Assembly: GCA_951640195.1 (NCBI GenBank)
Contig: OX621172.1
Coordinates: 930,001-994,000, forward strand
DNA length: 64,000 nt
Reading direction: 5' to 3'
DNA from: Porpolomopsis calyptriformis
Lineage: Eukaryota; Basidiomycota; Agaricomycetes; Agaricales; Hygrophoraceae
Part shown: positions 1 to 10,843 of the stretch, piece after piece
How the letters are laid out: the number at the start of each line of letters is the position of its first letter
Numbering within the stretch: position 1 is the stretch's first letter
The notes under the pieces: model-generated
Told to the model about the DNA's origin: nothing
Seen by the model: only the letters and a program-made list of their open reading frames with translations
The model's database searches: none
Translations under genes and position numbers: made by a program

Positions 1-1458
1 GCCCCCCTCCAGAGGTGCTGATTGAGTCAGTGCCCATCCGCTCGAATTCTTCCAACAGGCGGAAACGTAGACGTGTTAACTCATCCCTTGAGCCACCTGA
101 AGAAGAGCAAAGGAATGTTTACGCAGTTCCTAACATAACGAGCTTTTCCCCTCTCTCCAAATATCGGAACGTTGAGAATTACGATACCGATATCGGCCCC
201 CGTGCCTCTTCATCTGCATCTCTAGATGCTGTTGTATCATACGAGGCCGTAAATTCTGTGTTCCCAAATGACTCTAGTGCGTTCGCAGGTTCAAATCGAA
301 CAACCATTTCTATTGACATACTAATTCTATTTTATCGCAGACACTCCCAGAAAGCCTCCCGAACGAGATCAATCACAAATTTACACTGGCAGCGACTCCT
401 CCGATCCCTGGTTTGATCCTCATCATTCTTACTCCCGCTCACACACCCTCCAACATGATCGCGACCCCATCCGACCACCTCCCCCATACAATCCTCCGCC
501 ATCCTTTACCCCCTTCCACGATCCCCGTGCCCAATACATAATCTCACAAGCTATGCACCAACTTTCCTGCCTTATGTCAGGGAATATATCTGAACATACA
601 CCCCCACAGCAGTCTTGGTTCCAGAAACCGCAAGGGGGACAACCTGTTTACCAAGGGCATCCATCCTTTCTGCCACCGAATCCGCAATGGGGACCGTGCA
701 CGCCAAGCCACCATCGTCGTCAGCCCTATGCGTCGTCATCACCACCCTCGACACAACGGTTGTCTTCATCCATTAATGCCACTCCTTCACATCTTCATCC
801 AGACCCGTATTCATTCAGCCCCGGAACCCTTCCCCCTTCGTCGCCTGAGTTGACTTCGTCATCCCCCGGACAAGTCGCTAGCGAGTCATCATTTTCGCAA
901 CCGCGTGTAAAATCTCTCGTGAGACGCAGCAAGTCAAGGGGTAGAAGGGTATCATTCAGACTGGACGGTGAGGATTTCGTTCCTGGCAGTTCGCGGTCCG
1001 ATGGGCCACAACTGGATCGGGGAGATGACCATGCTGTTAATGCGTTATTAGAGGTTGAAGATGTTGGGGTCATACATTATACGCCAACGAAACGTGGCCG
1101 GAGTAAGAGCAGGCAGTCAGGTGGCGGGGATGAGGGTAGATTGACCGTCACGAAGGAGGTTCATAGACCACCGGAGAGGAGCAAAGGCAATAACCGCAAC
1201 GAGCCTTTGCGGGCTAAGCACCCCATTGCTCAGAAGACGAGCAAGGGCAATGGCAAAACTCAAGTTGGCCCTCAGACAACAAAAGAACGGAAGCAAAGTC
1301 CGGAAGCGTCCGAATCTTCCGGCGTGCTGAGCAGGTTTGTTAGGGGTCAAACGCCTGGACCGCCTTCGCGTCCCGTTTCCCCCATAGAGGTGAAATCTAC
1401 GAGAAATCGCTCCCTGGTCAGACACGGGAAAAAGAAAGCTTCAAACGATTCTCGGTGA
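1..1458 (+). CDS. Disordered protein of unknown function, C-terminal part (5' end off the window)
   Basis: The reading frame is open from the left edge, so the gene starts outside the window. I model exons <1-288 and 341-1458. The 52-nt intron 289-340 has a ctaat branch site and a tatcgcag acceptor, and it restores one continuous frame to the TGA at 1456-1458. The visible protein is rich in Pro, Ser, Arg and Lys, with basic stretches such as RRSKSRGRRVSF near the middle and no hydrophobic segment. It looks intrinsically disordered. I recognise no domain. The basic Ser/Arg patches would suit a nuclear or phosphorylated protein, but that is inference only. Confidence 0.6.
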
Positions 1459-2067
1459 CAAGTATTTATTGGACGTTGTTGTATTGGTTATTTCCTCTTA
1501 ACTTACGGTACCATGTTATTGATGAAGCACTTCGGATGCCTTTGCGAAAGATTTGATTCGAACCTCATTTACCCTTGTACAACATTTAGGATTGTAACAC
1601 TACCACAAATCAGAAATAGTGATGAAATCAGTAAACTATGCATGGTCCACGCGATTTGCCTACGACACATTCTAGTCGATACCATTGAAGACAATGCCAC
1701 CTCTCCAAAAACCAACCGTTAAAAAACCCCAGCCTACATCAACAGAAACACGACACAATCGACTAGATCGACACCGCGACATTCTCAAAAGACGATTTGT
1801 CGTCCTGTATCACAAGCAACTCGTTAGTAAACTCAGAGGAAACAATATACTCGTGATCGCGTACAGGAACGCGGGAATAAACCATGGTCAGGACTGAGGC
1901 GGATATTTAGATCACAATTGGAGAGAAAGCTGATGAAACATATTGTATCGCGGAGCTCCTTGCAAGAATAACGAATAACTTACACTCACGAATGGACACT
2001 CGACCTGATTTCTATGTATCCCTGCTAGCTTCAAAGAGAATATTTCCGTTCGAGGGTTTTCGTTTCG
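1459..2067. other. Intergenic stretch, no gene seen
   Basis: About 600 bp between the disordered-protein gene and the NB-ARC/TPR relic. Only short open frames without family resemblance or convincing splice sites are present. I see no RNA gene or repeat here. Confidence 0.5.
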
Positions 2068-2640
2068 TCACTTCGCCCTTATGGCCGATAGGCTAGCAAG
2101 GTTCTCTGCCACGATCCGAGTATTTGGATGGCAGGCCCCAATGGAGTTCTCAATGCCGGCTACGACCCGCTGATAGAGTGCTTCAGCCTCGCCATACCGT
2201 CCTTGTGACCGGTAAATACCTGCGAGGTGGTACACCGATCTAAGCGTGGATGGGTGCTCCTTCTAACCACAGTCGGGCTGCAGTCAATTTCGCATTTTGT
2301 TCCTGTAGGAGACGATCGGGATGACGGACGAGATCGAGAACATTCGCAAGTCCATCGTTTAGCTTGTCGACACTGGTAGCCGACATCCAGAATAGATACG
2401 AGTACCGGCCCCGATCGAATGATACTTTGGCATAATGCAATATTAGCTGCGACTGGCCGACGCCGGGCATCCCGTATACGACACAACAGCTTGGTATGTC
2501 GTTCGGCGTCTTGCCCAAAGCATTCTGTAAGAAATCTATTTCTTTCTCTCTGCCAGTAAAGTGGACAGAGAGACAACCAGCGGGGAAATCGTTGATGGAT
2601 ACTGGTCTGGGCTCGCGATCTAGTTGACAACGAAATCAAA
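2068..2640 (-). pseudogene. Remnant of an NB-ARC/TPR (NLR-like) gene
   Basis: On the minus strand one frame reads an N-terminal boundary motif of NB-ARC/STAND ATPases (HFTGREKEIDFLQNAL), then a P-loop-like GMPGVGQSQLILHYAK and a following helix (YLFWMSATSVDKLNDG). The frame stops at about 2241. A second frame, 2255-2068, carries one kinesin-light-chain-type TPR unit (HPSTLRSVYHLAGIYRSQGR, then YGEAEALYQRVV) ending at TGA 2068-2070. The P-loop lysine is replaced by glutamine (codon 2453-2455). The rest of the NB-ARC domain and most of the TPR array are missing, and the two pieces lie in different frames. An upstream splice to cgcgagccc gives REPRPVSIND, but the next candidate exon has an in-frame stop. 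The likely origin is an internally deleted fungal NLR gene. Confidence 0.7.
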
Positions 2641-2841
2641 TGAGATCCTACGAAATCACTATCCAAGCTCGCCACCCACCTTGCGGATGGACATGATTAA
2701 TGGCAATGTACTGAGTTAATCATGCCCGACAAAGTTCAACGTACTGTCGCGGACCAGAGTCATAGGGAAAGAGATGCTGGTCATGGTGTGAAGACTGGGC
2801 ACAGCTTCCTCCTCAGGCTGCAATGACTATATTGGTTTAAG

Positions 2842-3820
2842 CTATGATATATCCATCGGGCTATCTAGTGCTGCCGGAAAACATAAATCATTCTCTTCAG
2901 CAGCTGCGTCATCGTCATCCTCATTCCAATCGCTAGTGGTCTCCCACTGGTTTTCGAACTCGATATCGATCGCCAGCTGCAGCTCTCCGTCGTCGTCGTC
3001 GGTCAATGGCATGAAAGACATGAGAGGGGGTAAGTAGTTCGACGGGTTGTGTGAAATGGGCTGTACCCAACGTCGTTCTCGAAGACGTTTGTGTCGCTCC
3101 CGGTCCTCCTCTATTCGTTTGAAGATGTCTGAACGAGGGAGCGAGGTCGTAGGTGGCGGGAAGCGGGTTGACACCGGATGGTTAGATGCTTCATCAGGGA
3201 CACCTTTGCGGGAGCTGAGAGACGCGAGTATTTCGTCCACCTTTTGGGGATCGATAATGCGTTTACTTCTCCAGTTTTCCAAAATCTGAGGGGTAAAAGT
3301 GTCACAAGGAATCGTTGATTACACTCGGTGACCGTGATATACCTGTTTTGTGCTGGTAAGATTTGGCAAGCCTTTTCGTCCTTGAGGCACAACGCATTCA
3401 ACGATTTTCCCTAAATCGCGAGCGACAAAATCGACGTATAAGTTATTGGAACCGCCTTCGAGGTTAATCGAGTTTGAGTGCGACTTGGCTAGAAGACAAG
3501 TCTCACACAACGAGTCGAGGAAATACAGAATGTTGATTCGGGCATTGATGGATCCCTAGAGCGGCAAATGAACACTCAGTCGTCATAAATGCACGGTTAA
3601 TGGAATGTCACCTTTTGACATTCTTCTACTATGCAGTCCCACAAGTCTTCTCCGCAAGGTGGGAAATACTTGACTGCGTAACCCACAACTTTTTGAATCG
3701 ACTGCTGAGAACTGACGAGCAATTCAGGATGATCTCTAGCAGAAATTAAGTTAACGATACTGACGCGTTGAGCCTGCGTAAGTGTGTAAGAAACTGCATC
3801 CTCACTTCGAATGGGTCCAT
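2842..3820 (-). CDS. CTK3: CTD kinase subunit gamma (Ctk3-like), CID-domain protein
   Basis: Model: complement(join(2842..3285,3343..3555,3612..3704,3761..3820)), 269 aa, start ATG at 3820. The N-terminus MDPFEVRMQFLTHLRRLNAS continues into CGEDLWDCIVEECQK and INARINILYFLDSLCE. This is the CTD-interacting-domain signature of Ctk3/Lsg1-type proteins. The C-terminal half has the family's basic segment FKRIEEDRERHKRLRERRWV followed by an acidic tail. Ctk3 is the non-catalytic gamma subunit of the CTDK-I complex, which phosphorylates Ser2 of the RNA polymerase II CTD in the nucleus. The length fits the family (yeast protein about 300 aa). All four exons join in phase with introns of 56-57 nt. The 5' flank overlaps a decayed copy of the NUDCD1 5' end. 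Confidence 0.88.
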
Positions 3821-3861
3821 TATTGCTAACCCGTGCTCGCCTCCTCGAGCAAGTCGATTGT

Positions 3862-4072
3862 CTGAAAGTGAGAACCACGTGACCAACGCCATATGGTGCG
3901 AGCTAACGAGGAGCTATTACAAGCTAACGAGCTCGCCTGTCGCTTCAAGACCGAAGCCGTATCACTCACAATCATCTTTGCGTTTCGAGCATTGGAATTT
4001 ACATCGATGCAGATTACACATTCTGGTAATCTGGAATTTCTCACTATCTTTTGATCGCCCATTCTTGCACTC
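3862..4072 (+). pseudogene. Decayed partial copy of the NUDCD1 promoter, exon 1 and intron 1
   Basis: This stretch matches 6350-6690 in order and orientation. 3867-3891 equals 6354-6378 (25 bp, including CACGTG). 3952-3988 equals 6541-6577 (37 bp). 3999-4019 equals 6597-6617, followed by a near match to the intron region (ctatcttttgatcgccc). Relative to the intact gene it lacks about 90 bp of the first coding segment and other short pieces, and it has no usable reading frame. It sits immediately upstream of CTK3, so it may supply part of that gene's 5' flank. It is a pseudogenic duplicate, not an expressed exon. Confidence 0.8.
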
Positions 4073-4526
4073 GTAAACTGTCCCCACTCAGTTCATGGAC
4101 ACCCTATGCCAACGTCTCACTCAACTCGCAGACTTTCTCCGTTGCTGCGGGTGTCACGAAGTTATCTATCGGACTTTCACCTGGGGGGACCATGCACGGA
4201 ACGATATCGCGCGGTGGTGTTATTTAACACAACCCCAAAGCCATATAAGTTTAATGCGTCGTGGCGTCTTCAAGCTGAATACATCGATATCATCCCAGTG
4301 ATGGTTGTTCCTGTGGATACAGTGAGTCTCATGCTTGTTGGAAATGCCCGCAAGCTCGGCCTTTTTGAGCTCCTGTGCTACGTACAGCCCTTCTGGGAAC
4401 CGCAGGATCGTTGGCGCTGCCGTCGTTGACCCTTGTTGCGCGGGTAGTTGACTCAATTCAGCTCGGTTGCAATATAAGCTGTGGATGTGCCAACCTCAGC
4501 AGACAAGAGGATTCAAGGCTCGGAGC

Positions 4527-5125
4527 CTACGGATGCAGGCCTAGGCATGATCTCCACCAATCGGTGTCACGGGGAAGATCATGAAGGTAGTCAAACACTG
4601 CTGCACTGCATGGCTCCTCGTGGGTTTCTTTCTCCTCCCTTTTCCAAAGCGTTCTTAGGTTGGCCCACTCTTCTTCCTCTAGTTTATCGGAGCTTACACT
4701 TTCCGATGCAAAGCAGTGCGGATCACCGTACGCCCGGATCTGTGCATGAACAGCCGCATAGGCCGCAATTCGGCGCCTGAACGCCGATCCTCCTGGATAC
4801 CAGGGAAGATTGTTGTACTGATACGGAGTTGCTTGTTGGGGTCGACTACAATTGATGTCTTCAGCATAATTTCAAACCCGGCTGAGCAAACTTACGGAAG
4901 AAAGTGTGACCGGTTTTAATGGCTTTGTCCACATCTCTCTTAAACTCGTAGGCGGTAAGGTGAGTGATGACCTCAGCGAATGCCAGAGGATTGTAAAGAG
5001 TAGCTTTACCTCTGGACTTGCAAGGCAGGGATGCTGAGGCTCTTGCGTATAAATGCATCTACGTAGTTGTCGTCCTCGCCATCATCCCAACACCACAAGG
5101 CTGTACAGCGCACCTTTGAAAGCAT
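4527..5125 (-). CDS. Unknown protein, probable spliced gene
   Basis: Not recognised. On the minus strand an ATG at 5125 opens a segment containing WCWDDGEDDNYVDAF. Downstream come EFKRDVDKAIKTGHTFF, a donor/acceptor pair (gtaagttt...ctgaag), and a long open segment without internal Met (YNNLPWYPGGSAFRRRIAAY, then HAQIRAYGDPHCFASE and an acidic WANLRTLWKREE region) ending at TAG 4527-4529. The middle intron, starting gtaaagct, is uncertain in extent. A further open segment at 4220-4456 could be another 3' exon. Codon use looks coding but I know of no matching domain. It lies beside the HNH-like gene, inside the segment bracketed by the NUDCD1 duplication. Confidence 0.4.
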
Positions 5126-5198
5126 AACTTCTGGGTTTGCGAGTCGGGTGTGTCAAGGGTTTTCTGTGTGTAGAAGCATCTCCTAATTGACATCGTCA

Positions 5199-6171
5199 TC
5201 ATTGTCTGGACACTGCAGGATTGGAAATTTCACCTTGAGATGTGGAGCCTCTGGACTGGCGAAGAAGGAACCTCGAAGATCTCCGGGGTTTGAAGGTGTC
5301 TCCATGATCGTTATCGTCACCCTGTTTGCGTTTTCTACGATTTCCGCCTTCCCCTGATCCTCCTCCAGCATCAGCATTGTCATTTCTATCGCCGCCATCA
5401 TCATTACTGCTGGTATCAAAGAACTTAAAATGCTTGGAAGACAATCCAGAGCTTCCGACTATTTGAATCAATGCCCATGCGAAGCGAGCATAAAGGAGTT
5501 CTCGTGGTACCCTTTGATGATTGACTTGAGTATTGTGATATGAACTGGCAGCCTCATTGCAATTTTGGGTGAAGTGGAGGTGCAGTCGACCGGATTTAGG
5601 GACAATGACGAATTTGACGTTATCGAATAATATCAAGTGCAAATCGCACCTGAGAGCAAAGAGATTTCGAGGTTGCATGTGGAGCGGAATCCCCTCGCCT
5701 AGGTACATATCCATGTTGTTGTTGAAGAGCTACGGATGGAGGTTTAAGCAGCACATCATGCTGCAAATCCAACTCACCCATGCATCTTCCTTTGGGGGGA
5801 CAACGTGGGCAGCGGTTAAGCCATCCTCCCACCCCGATACAAGACAAGTACGATCTCTCTCCTTGATGTTCTGGCTTCGGTGGGGCGGGATCGAGATGGT
5901 AATAGTACATGCTTGTGGGAATAACCGTGTTCAGAGCGGCATTGACGCGTTGTACCCCATTCTGCCGGGAGGTAGAAAGGTATCAGGGCTGGTTTCCGGT
6001 CACAATCTGGCATGCGTTGACTGCGGTATCATGGTGGATACCGAGGGGTGGTTCAATGATCGGGCAGTGGTCATAGGCAGAAAGGAACAGGAACGGTAGA
6101 CCGTTGGCAGGATGAAGAAAAAAGACTGTTTTTGGCCTGTCGGGCGGGATTGGGTCACCTAACATAGTCAT
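5199..6171 (-). CDS. HNH-nuclease-like protein, possibly decaying
   Basis: The segment upstream of 5778 reads RDRTCLVSGWEDGLTAAHVV then PPKEDAW, with the cysteine and AAH pattern of fungal HNH_2-type nucleases. It splices in phase over 5730-5777 into LFNNNMDMYLGEGIPL, QPRNLFALRCDLHL (the N...DLH third part of an HNH fold) and PRELLYARFAWAL. The N-terminus, from about 6171, reads DPIPPDRPKTVFFLHPA and GIHHDTAVNACQIVTGNQP, a preface common in this family. The C-terminal tail is low complexity and charged. Two joints are poor. An in-frame TGA follows GNQP, avoidable only by a 42-nt intron. The next exon also sits in another frame, bridged only by a weak-donor intron (gttatt...gccag). The gene may be functional with odd splicing, or already a pseudogene. 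HNH-domain genes are often expanded in Agaricomycetes. Confidence 0.6.
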
Positions 6172-6362
6172 GGGTGGTTGCCTAGATGAAAACCTTGCCA
6201 TGCTGGGGATGTGAGAACTACGCCATTGAAAACTCTTCAACTACCAGGTCAAAAACCTTGCCTCTTGAGCCAAAACATCCGTAAATGGCTACACAAAGTT
6301 GCAGGGTTAGTATTAACCACCGCGTCTTTGCTTGTCGCGGTATAAATTCAGGAAGTGAGAAC

Positions 6363-6368
6363 CACGTG
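6363..6368. promoter_or_regulatory. CACGTG E-box next to the NUDCD1 start
   Basis: Perfect palindrome CACGTG 10 bp upstream of the NUDCD1 ATG at 6379, inside ccacgtgacc. The same box is preserved in the decayed copy at 3876-3881. CACGTG is the core site of bHLH factors such as Cbf1/Pho4; use here is inference. Confidence 0.4.
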
Positions 6369-6378
6369 ACCAACGCCA

Positions 6379-8337
6379 ATGGAAACGTTTCGACCGAATC
6401 GTTCTCTTCTGAATCCCAAATTTGAGGGCTACAAATTGGACCCTGTTCCTCAGGAAAATGCAGTAATACGGTACGAGCTCCAGTATAGGCCAACGCAGTC
6501 CACGAGCTCTGCCAGCTCGCCGTTGTCGTTTCAAGAAGTCCGAAGCCGTATCACTCACAATCATCTTTGCGTTTCGACCAACGGGGGACGCTCAATTTAC
6601 ATCGATGCAGATTACAGAGTGATTCTTATCGACCTGGACGTCAACCTGGTAAATTGGGATTTCTCACCGTCTTTTGATCGCCCGTTCAACCGTGCAAGTC
6701 TCTAGGAATCGCCTCGCCCCGAGTTTCGAGTCGTTTATGAACTGCCTGTGCCAATCCGCTCGTCATCTGCCGAAATCAGACATCCTGAATATCCTTCCGC
6801 CGCATTCCTCACCCCTTGGATTGTCTTCATATCCGATGGCCATGAACACATGTATGTCCTTGACATTTCCGGCACATTGTCCGCCAAATTCCTCGGCCAA
6901 TACAAGTTCCCAAGTTCTGTATCGTCTGGCCACACCCTTCCATTTCGTATCCACGAAGCTGTGGAGATATCCTCAAGTCTCGCGATCGTTCTCCTCTCAT
7001 CGCGGTCTTACGAGGTGAAACCGGTAGAAGACCAGAAACGAAGCCCGGTTCAATACGACGTCTTTGCAGCACAGTTCGCGCTACCATTCGTGCCGTGTCC
7101 CCAACAAATTGCCGACATGGATATTCATTGGCGACGGCGAGGAGATGATGTCCCAGTTTACACTGCTTATGATAAATCACGCAAGTCGTTTCTTCTGATC
7201 GGAAGCTCTGTTTATAGAGAGCTTGGAACCTCTTTTCCACCGCACTACGAACCATCTGTCAATGAGCTCGCACCCATCCCACGACAGAATGAGACTTCCG
7301 ACCCTAGGGGAACAGAAATCCAAAAACCTCCACCGTATTCGTGGACGCAGACCCCTGACTCCGTTACTATAGCCTTTCCCCTCCCGTCGACAACACCAAA
7401 GTCCAGCATGAAAATCACGTTTTCCGTAAAGACCGTTACCTGTCACATTCAAGGTGTTGATATGAATCCGAGTCCAATGCCTCACTTTTCTCTCAAGCCG
7501 CTGTGGGACAGTATATCTCCATCATCCAGTTTCTGGACCTGGGATCGTGAAGCAGAGCATTCTTTCGGATTACTTACCCTTCACTTGGATAAACAATACG
7601 AAGGAACAAAGTGGATGCACGTCTTCGCTTCCTCCCCGGATTCGACGGATGTTTTTGATGAGGAAGTTCCGGAAACTCTTGATCCATCAGAGTTATGGCA
7701 TATCCGGGAATCGTTGGAGAAATACACTCGTTCACTTCGCGACGGTGAGGATCCAAGTGGCCTTGGACTGGGAAAAGGTGTTCCCAGTCTGGCAGAGGGA
7801 GAAGTCGACGCCGAGGTGGACGAGTCCGTCGGTCGATCCGTCAATCTCACATGGGTTGGTGGCACGGCTCACAAATCCTCAGGGTGGCCCTTCACGCTCC
7901 TCTCAACCGCCTTGCCTGGCCCAGCTGCATCCCCGATATCACTCGTCGTCAAGAATTACATTGACGGGACCATGTTTTGTCTAGGGAACGAAGAAGTGGC
8001 GGACGCGCCTCCGGTATGGATTCACACCGACACTTTTTCGGCACTTGGATTTGTGCTGGCTTCGAAACAAGACACACGTTTCACGTATCATCTCTCATCC
8101 CGAGCGGTGTTGGCGTTCGAGAACGGCACTCGAAACCGCGGAGGTAACGTTTACATCTACAATAAGGCATACAATGGCAAGCTGTGGGCCAAGCAAGTCG
8201 TCCTGAAAGTCGGCGATGCCTCTTCTGGTTCTCTTCTTGGAGTGGGAGCCGTGCAAAACATCAGGGGAGACACTATTATACTTTGCTTGACCGAAGGACA
8301 CCTGGTGTTGATTCAAAATATAATACGTTCATTATGA
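6379..8337 (+). CDS. NUDCD1: NudC domain-containing protein 1 homologue
   Basis: Model: join(6379..6648,6706..8337), 633 aa. Exon 1 carries the family start NRSLLNPKFEGYKL and IYIDADYRVILIDL. The 57-nt intron (gtaaat...ctctag) is divisible by three but contains an in-frame TAG, so it must be spliced. The central CS/p23-like domain is visible as PYSWTQTPDSVTIAFPLP...KITFSVKTVTCHI. It is flanked by an N-terminal beta-propeller-like part (FISDGHEHMYVLD) and a C-terminal part (NALGFV-like SALGFVLASK). NUDCD1 family members (human 583 aa) work with dynein/HSP90-type complexes. The 5' end of this gene was partially duplicated to 3862-4072. Confidence 0.88.
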
Positions 8338-8623
8338 ACAGAAAAATGTTCATTACGCTTACTCGGACGTCTTGAGTATACGCGAGTAATCGAATATATA
8401 TATGGATATCGACAAGTAAAAAACTGAAGACAACTACCAAACGCATGACAGTGTGGGATACTATGGATGGTCTATGAGGGAGACGCGATATACTGTGCTA
8501 CACGATGTGAAAGTGATAGTTGTACAAAGGCAAGCATGATGGGTAGCCTAAACGAGAATGATATTGGAGAAAGGTGGAGAGGATTAAGAACAAAGTCCAT
8601 ACACTACAGTTGGACGGTGTGCA

Positions 8624-10637
8624 TCAATTTCCCTCTTGGATCACTAGAATCACCAAGGCCCCCGTATCTCCGTTAGGTAACGGTCTTTGTGAACGAACGC
8701 TAGGAGTATCCTCACGACGGGGGGGAGTGGTTGACGGTTCCGTTATATTCATGTGACCAACCTTTAGATCGTCTATATGTGAAATGGTCCCGCTGTCTGT
8801 ACCGTCTTCTTGTCGGGTATCCTGTTCAAATTCGTCCAGACGAGCCCTGAGACTGTGTGGTGGAGAAGAAAGATCGGGCTTGCCAACCACCAGCTTTTTG
8901 TAAGGGGGTGGGTGGTCTTCTCGAATTAAGAGATCGATCTCATCACCGCTTTCATCGTCGTCGCCTTCGTCGTGGCCAAACATTAACGGGCCGGTATCGC
9001 TTATATCGGTGTCGGGGTTGAAAGATATGCCGCCAGTGCTTCCTGACACCTGCGAGAACTCGCCAAACGTCGTTGGAGAGGGTTCACCACCTTTATCCTG
9101 CTGTTCTAGTTTGGCTCGATGCTGCGCTATAGCCTCACCCCGGGCTCTGAACGACATCAATTTGCTCTCTGGATAGAGCTGAGGTACAACAAGGGGTGTT
9201 TGATGGCCGTGCCCGCGGTTTACGCGATCGGTGATCCAACTGTACCACTCCTGTTTGGTACGGCCTTGTAAGATGGCGACGATCAACACAGTCATGTTAT
9301 CGCAACCGACACCAGCTTTTGATGTTGTATCTGGGGCCAGACAATAGTCGCACAAGAGCTCACCAATCTCAGCTAACTCTTTGCCCTGTGAGATGTGCAA
9401 ACGAACAAAGTCGATGGCCTCCTGCGAAGACAGACAGTCCCAGATACCTGCGTAATAGTTAAGCACAAGAGTCATAGAATCGTAAGGACACTGACCATCA
9501 CAAGCAAGAATGAGGAACTCATCCTCCTCAGTAATGTCATGAAGGGTGACCTCCGGATCTGCGGTAATGATCTGTTTCTCAGGAACCAGGGAGAGGTTCT
9601 TTTTGAACTCAAAATCGCCCAATGCTCGCGACAATGCGAGGTTACCTATGACTACGATGAGCAGAAGGAGAGCGCCATCTGGTATTAAAACAAACCATTG
9701 ACACGGCCGCATTCGACGTAACCACCAGCTCCGCATATTCGGGTTCTTTCGACTATCGTGGGAGGGTAAGAATACATCACGCATCCAGACGTATATATAC
9801 GAACCATCGTTTGAAGGTTTGTGGTCGAAGCTGAGCGGTGTTGCTTCACCTTGGACGCTGATGACAGATCGTGAATCGCCGGCATTAGCCTACGAGGGGA
9901 GGGGTGAGAAAGGGAGCTGCACATAGAGTGAGATACAAACATACGACATATATTTTGTTGTCATGAGTAATCAAGGCCGCAACTGCTGTGCAACCGGAAG
10001 GGTCCCGAACAAATGCAGGATCTGTAAAATTTTTGTTGTAGATTTGGACGATATTAGTTTAAAGTGCACTTACCCGCACGAAGATCTACATCTGTGCCCA
10101 AGAATGCCGCTTTCATCGCAGCCTCATACTGATTCAAATTATAGGTTTCTTCGGTCACTAGCCTTTTATGCACATTCTGGCCAGCAAATCTCGCCACTGT
10201 GCCGCCTTCGATGGGTTTTACATTACATGTGGGATCAAAATAAAGGAAGTAAGTGTTGGACTCACCACCATGACCGTCATAAACAGCGAAGAAAGTATTC
10301 GATTCTTCCTTGCCCTCGTCGAGATTCAGAATAGTTGCATGTGCATCCTCCATCGCTGAGAAAGATGTCATGAGTTCCAGCCATCAAAGGAGAGAAAGCA
10401 TAGAAACGGAGATGAGTGTAGCAGCGAAACGCACATATTCTCCATCCCTGCATGTCAGAAACCGCATAGAGAAAACGGTCGTTTCCGCCAGACTCAGAAG
10501 ACTTGTGAGTGGCTGCAAAAAAGTCAGAGATGAAAGAGATGTCTTCGATTGATAACCAACCGGGATACGATAGTGTTTGACCCTAAAAAACGATGAGATG
10601 TAGACTAGATATAGAAAATTGACATTTGGATTACCAT
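8624..10637 (-). CDS. PTC2: PP2C-type Ser/Thr phosphatase (Ptc2/Ptc3-like)
   Basis: Model: complement(join(8624..9447,9496..9645,9696..9752,9805..9889,9945..10021,10074..10205,10266..10355,10435..10512,10561..10582,10635..10637)), 505 aa. The N-terminus MGQTLSYP has the conserved, possibly myristoylated glycine. Motifs in order: MQGWRISMEDAHATILNL, FFAVYDGHGG (metal-binding Asp/Gly), GCTAVAALI, ANAGDSRSVI, NLALSRALGDFEFK, FLILACDGIWDCLS and GCDNMTVLIVAIL. These are the full PP2C/PPM set. The C-terminal ~170 residues are acidic and disordered. Such enzymes dephosphorylate MAPK and checkpoint kinases. The first coding exon is only the ATG; an intron follows the start codon directly. It is divergent from BUD22 across about 200 bp. 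Confidence 0.93.
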
Positions 10638-10843
10638 GAATGCCTTCTGAAGCGAAAAGTTATGCTGGTGTCTTGAAAATTGGGTAAATTTGGGAGAAAC
10701 TCAGAGATTATGCAACAGAATAATACGGGTTACAAGTTGGGGAAAGATAGGGGAGTTTTGAGGGACAACTATGGTGCAATGGAGAGGTAGGTGGTGGCTG
10801 TGTTTAGGGTCAAGGTCTGGATTACGTCAGACTTTTGCCGCTC

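Noticed and set aside
5557..6099. 180-codon plus-strand frame
   Set aside because: Antisense to the HNH-like gene; the conserved HNH pattern is on the minus strand.
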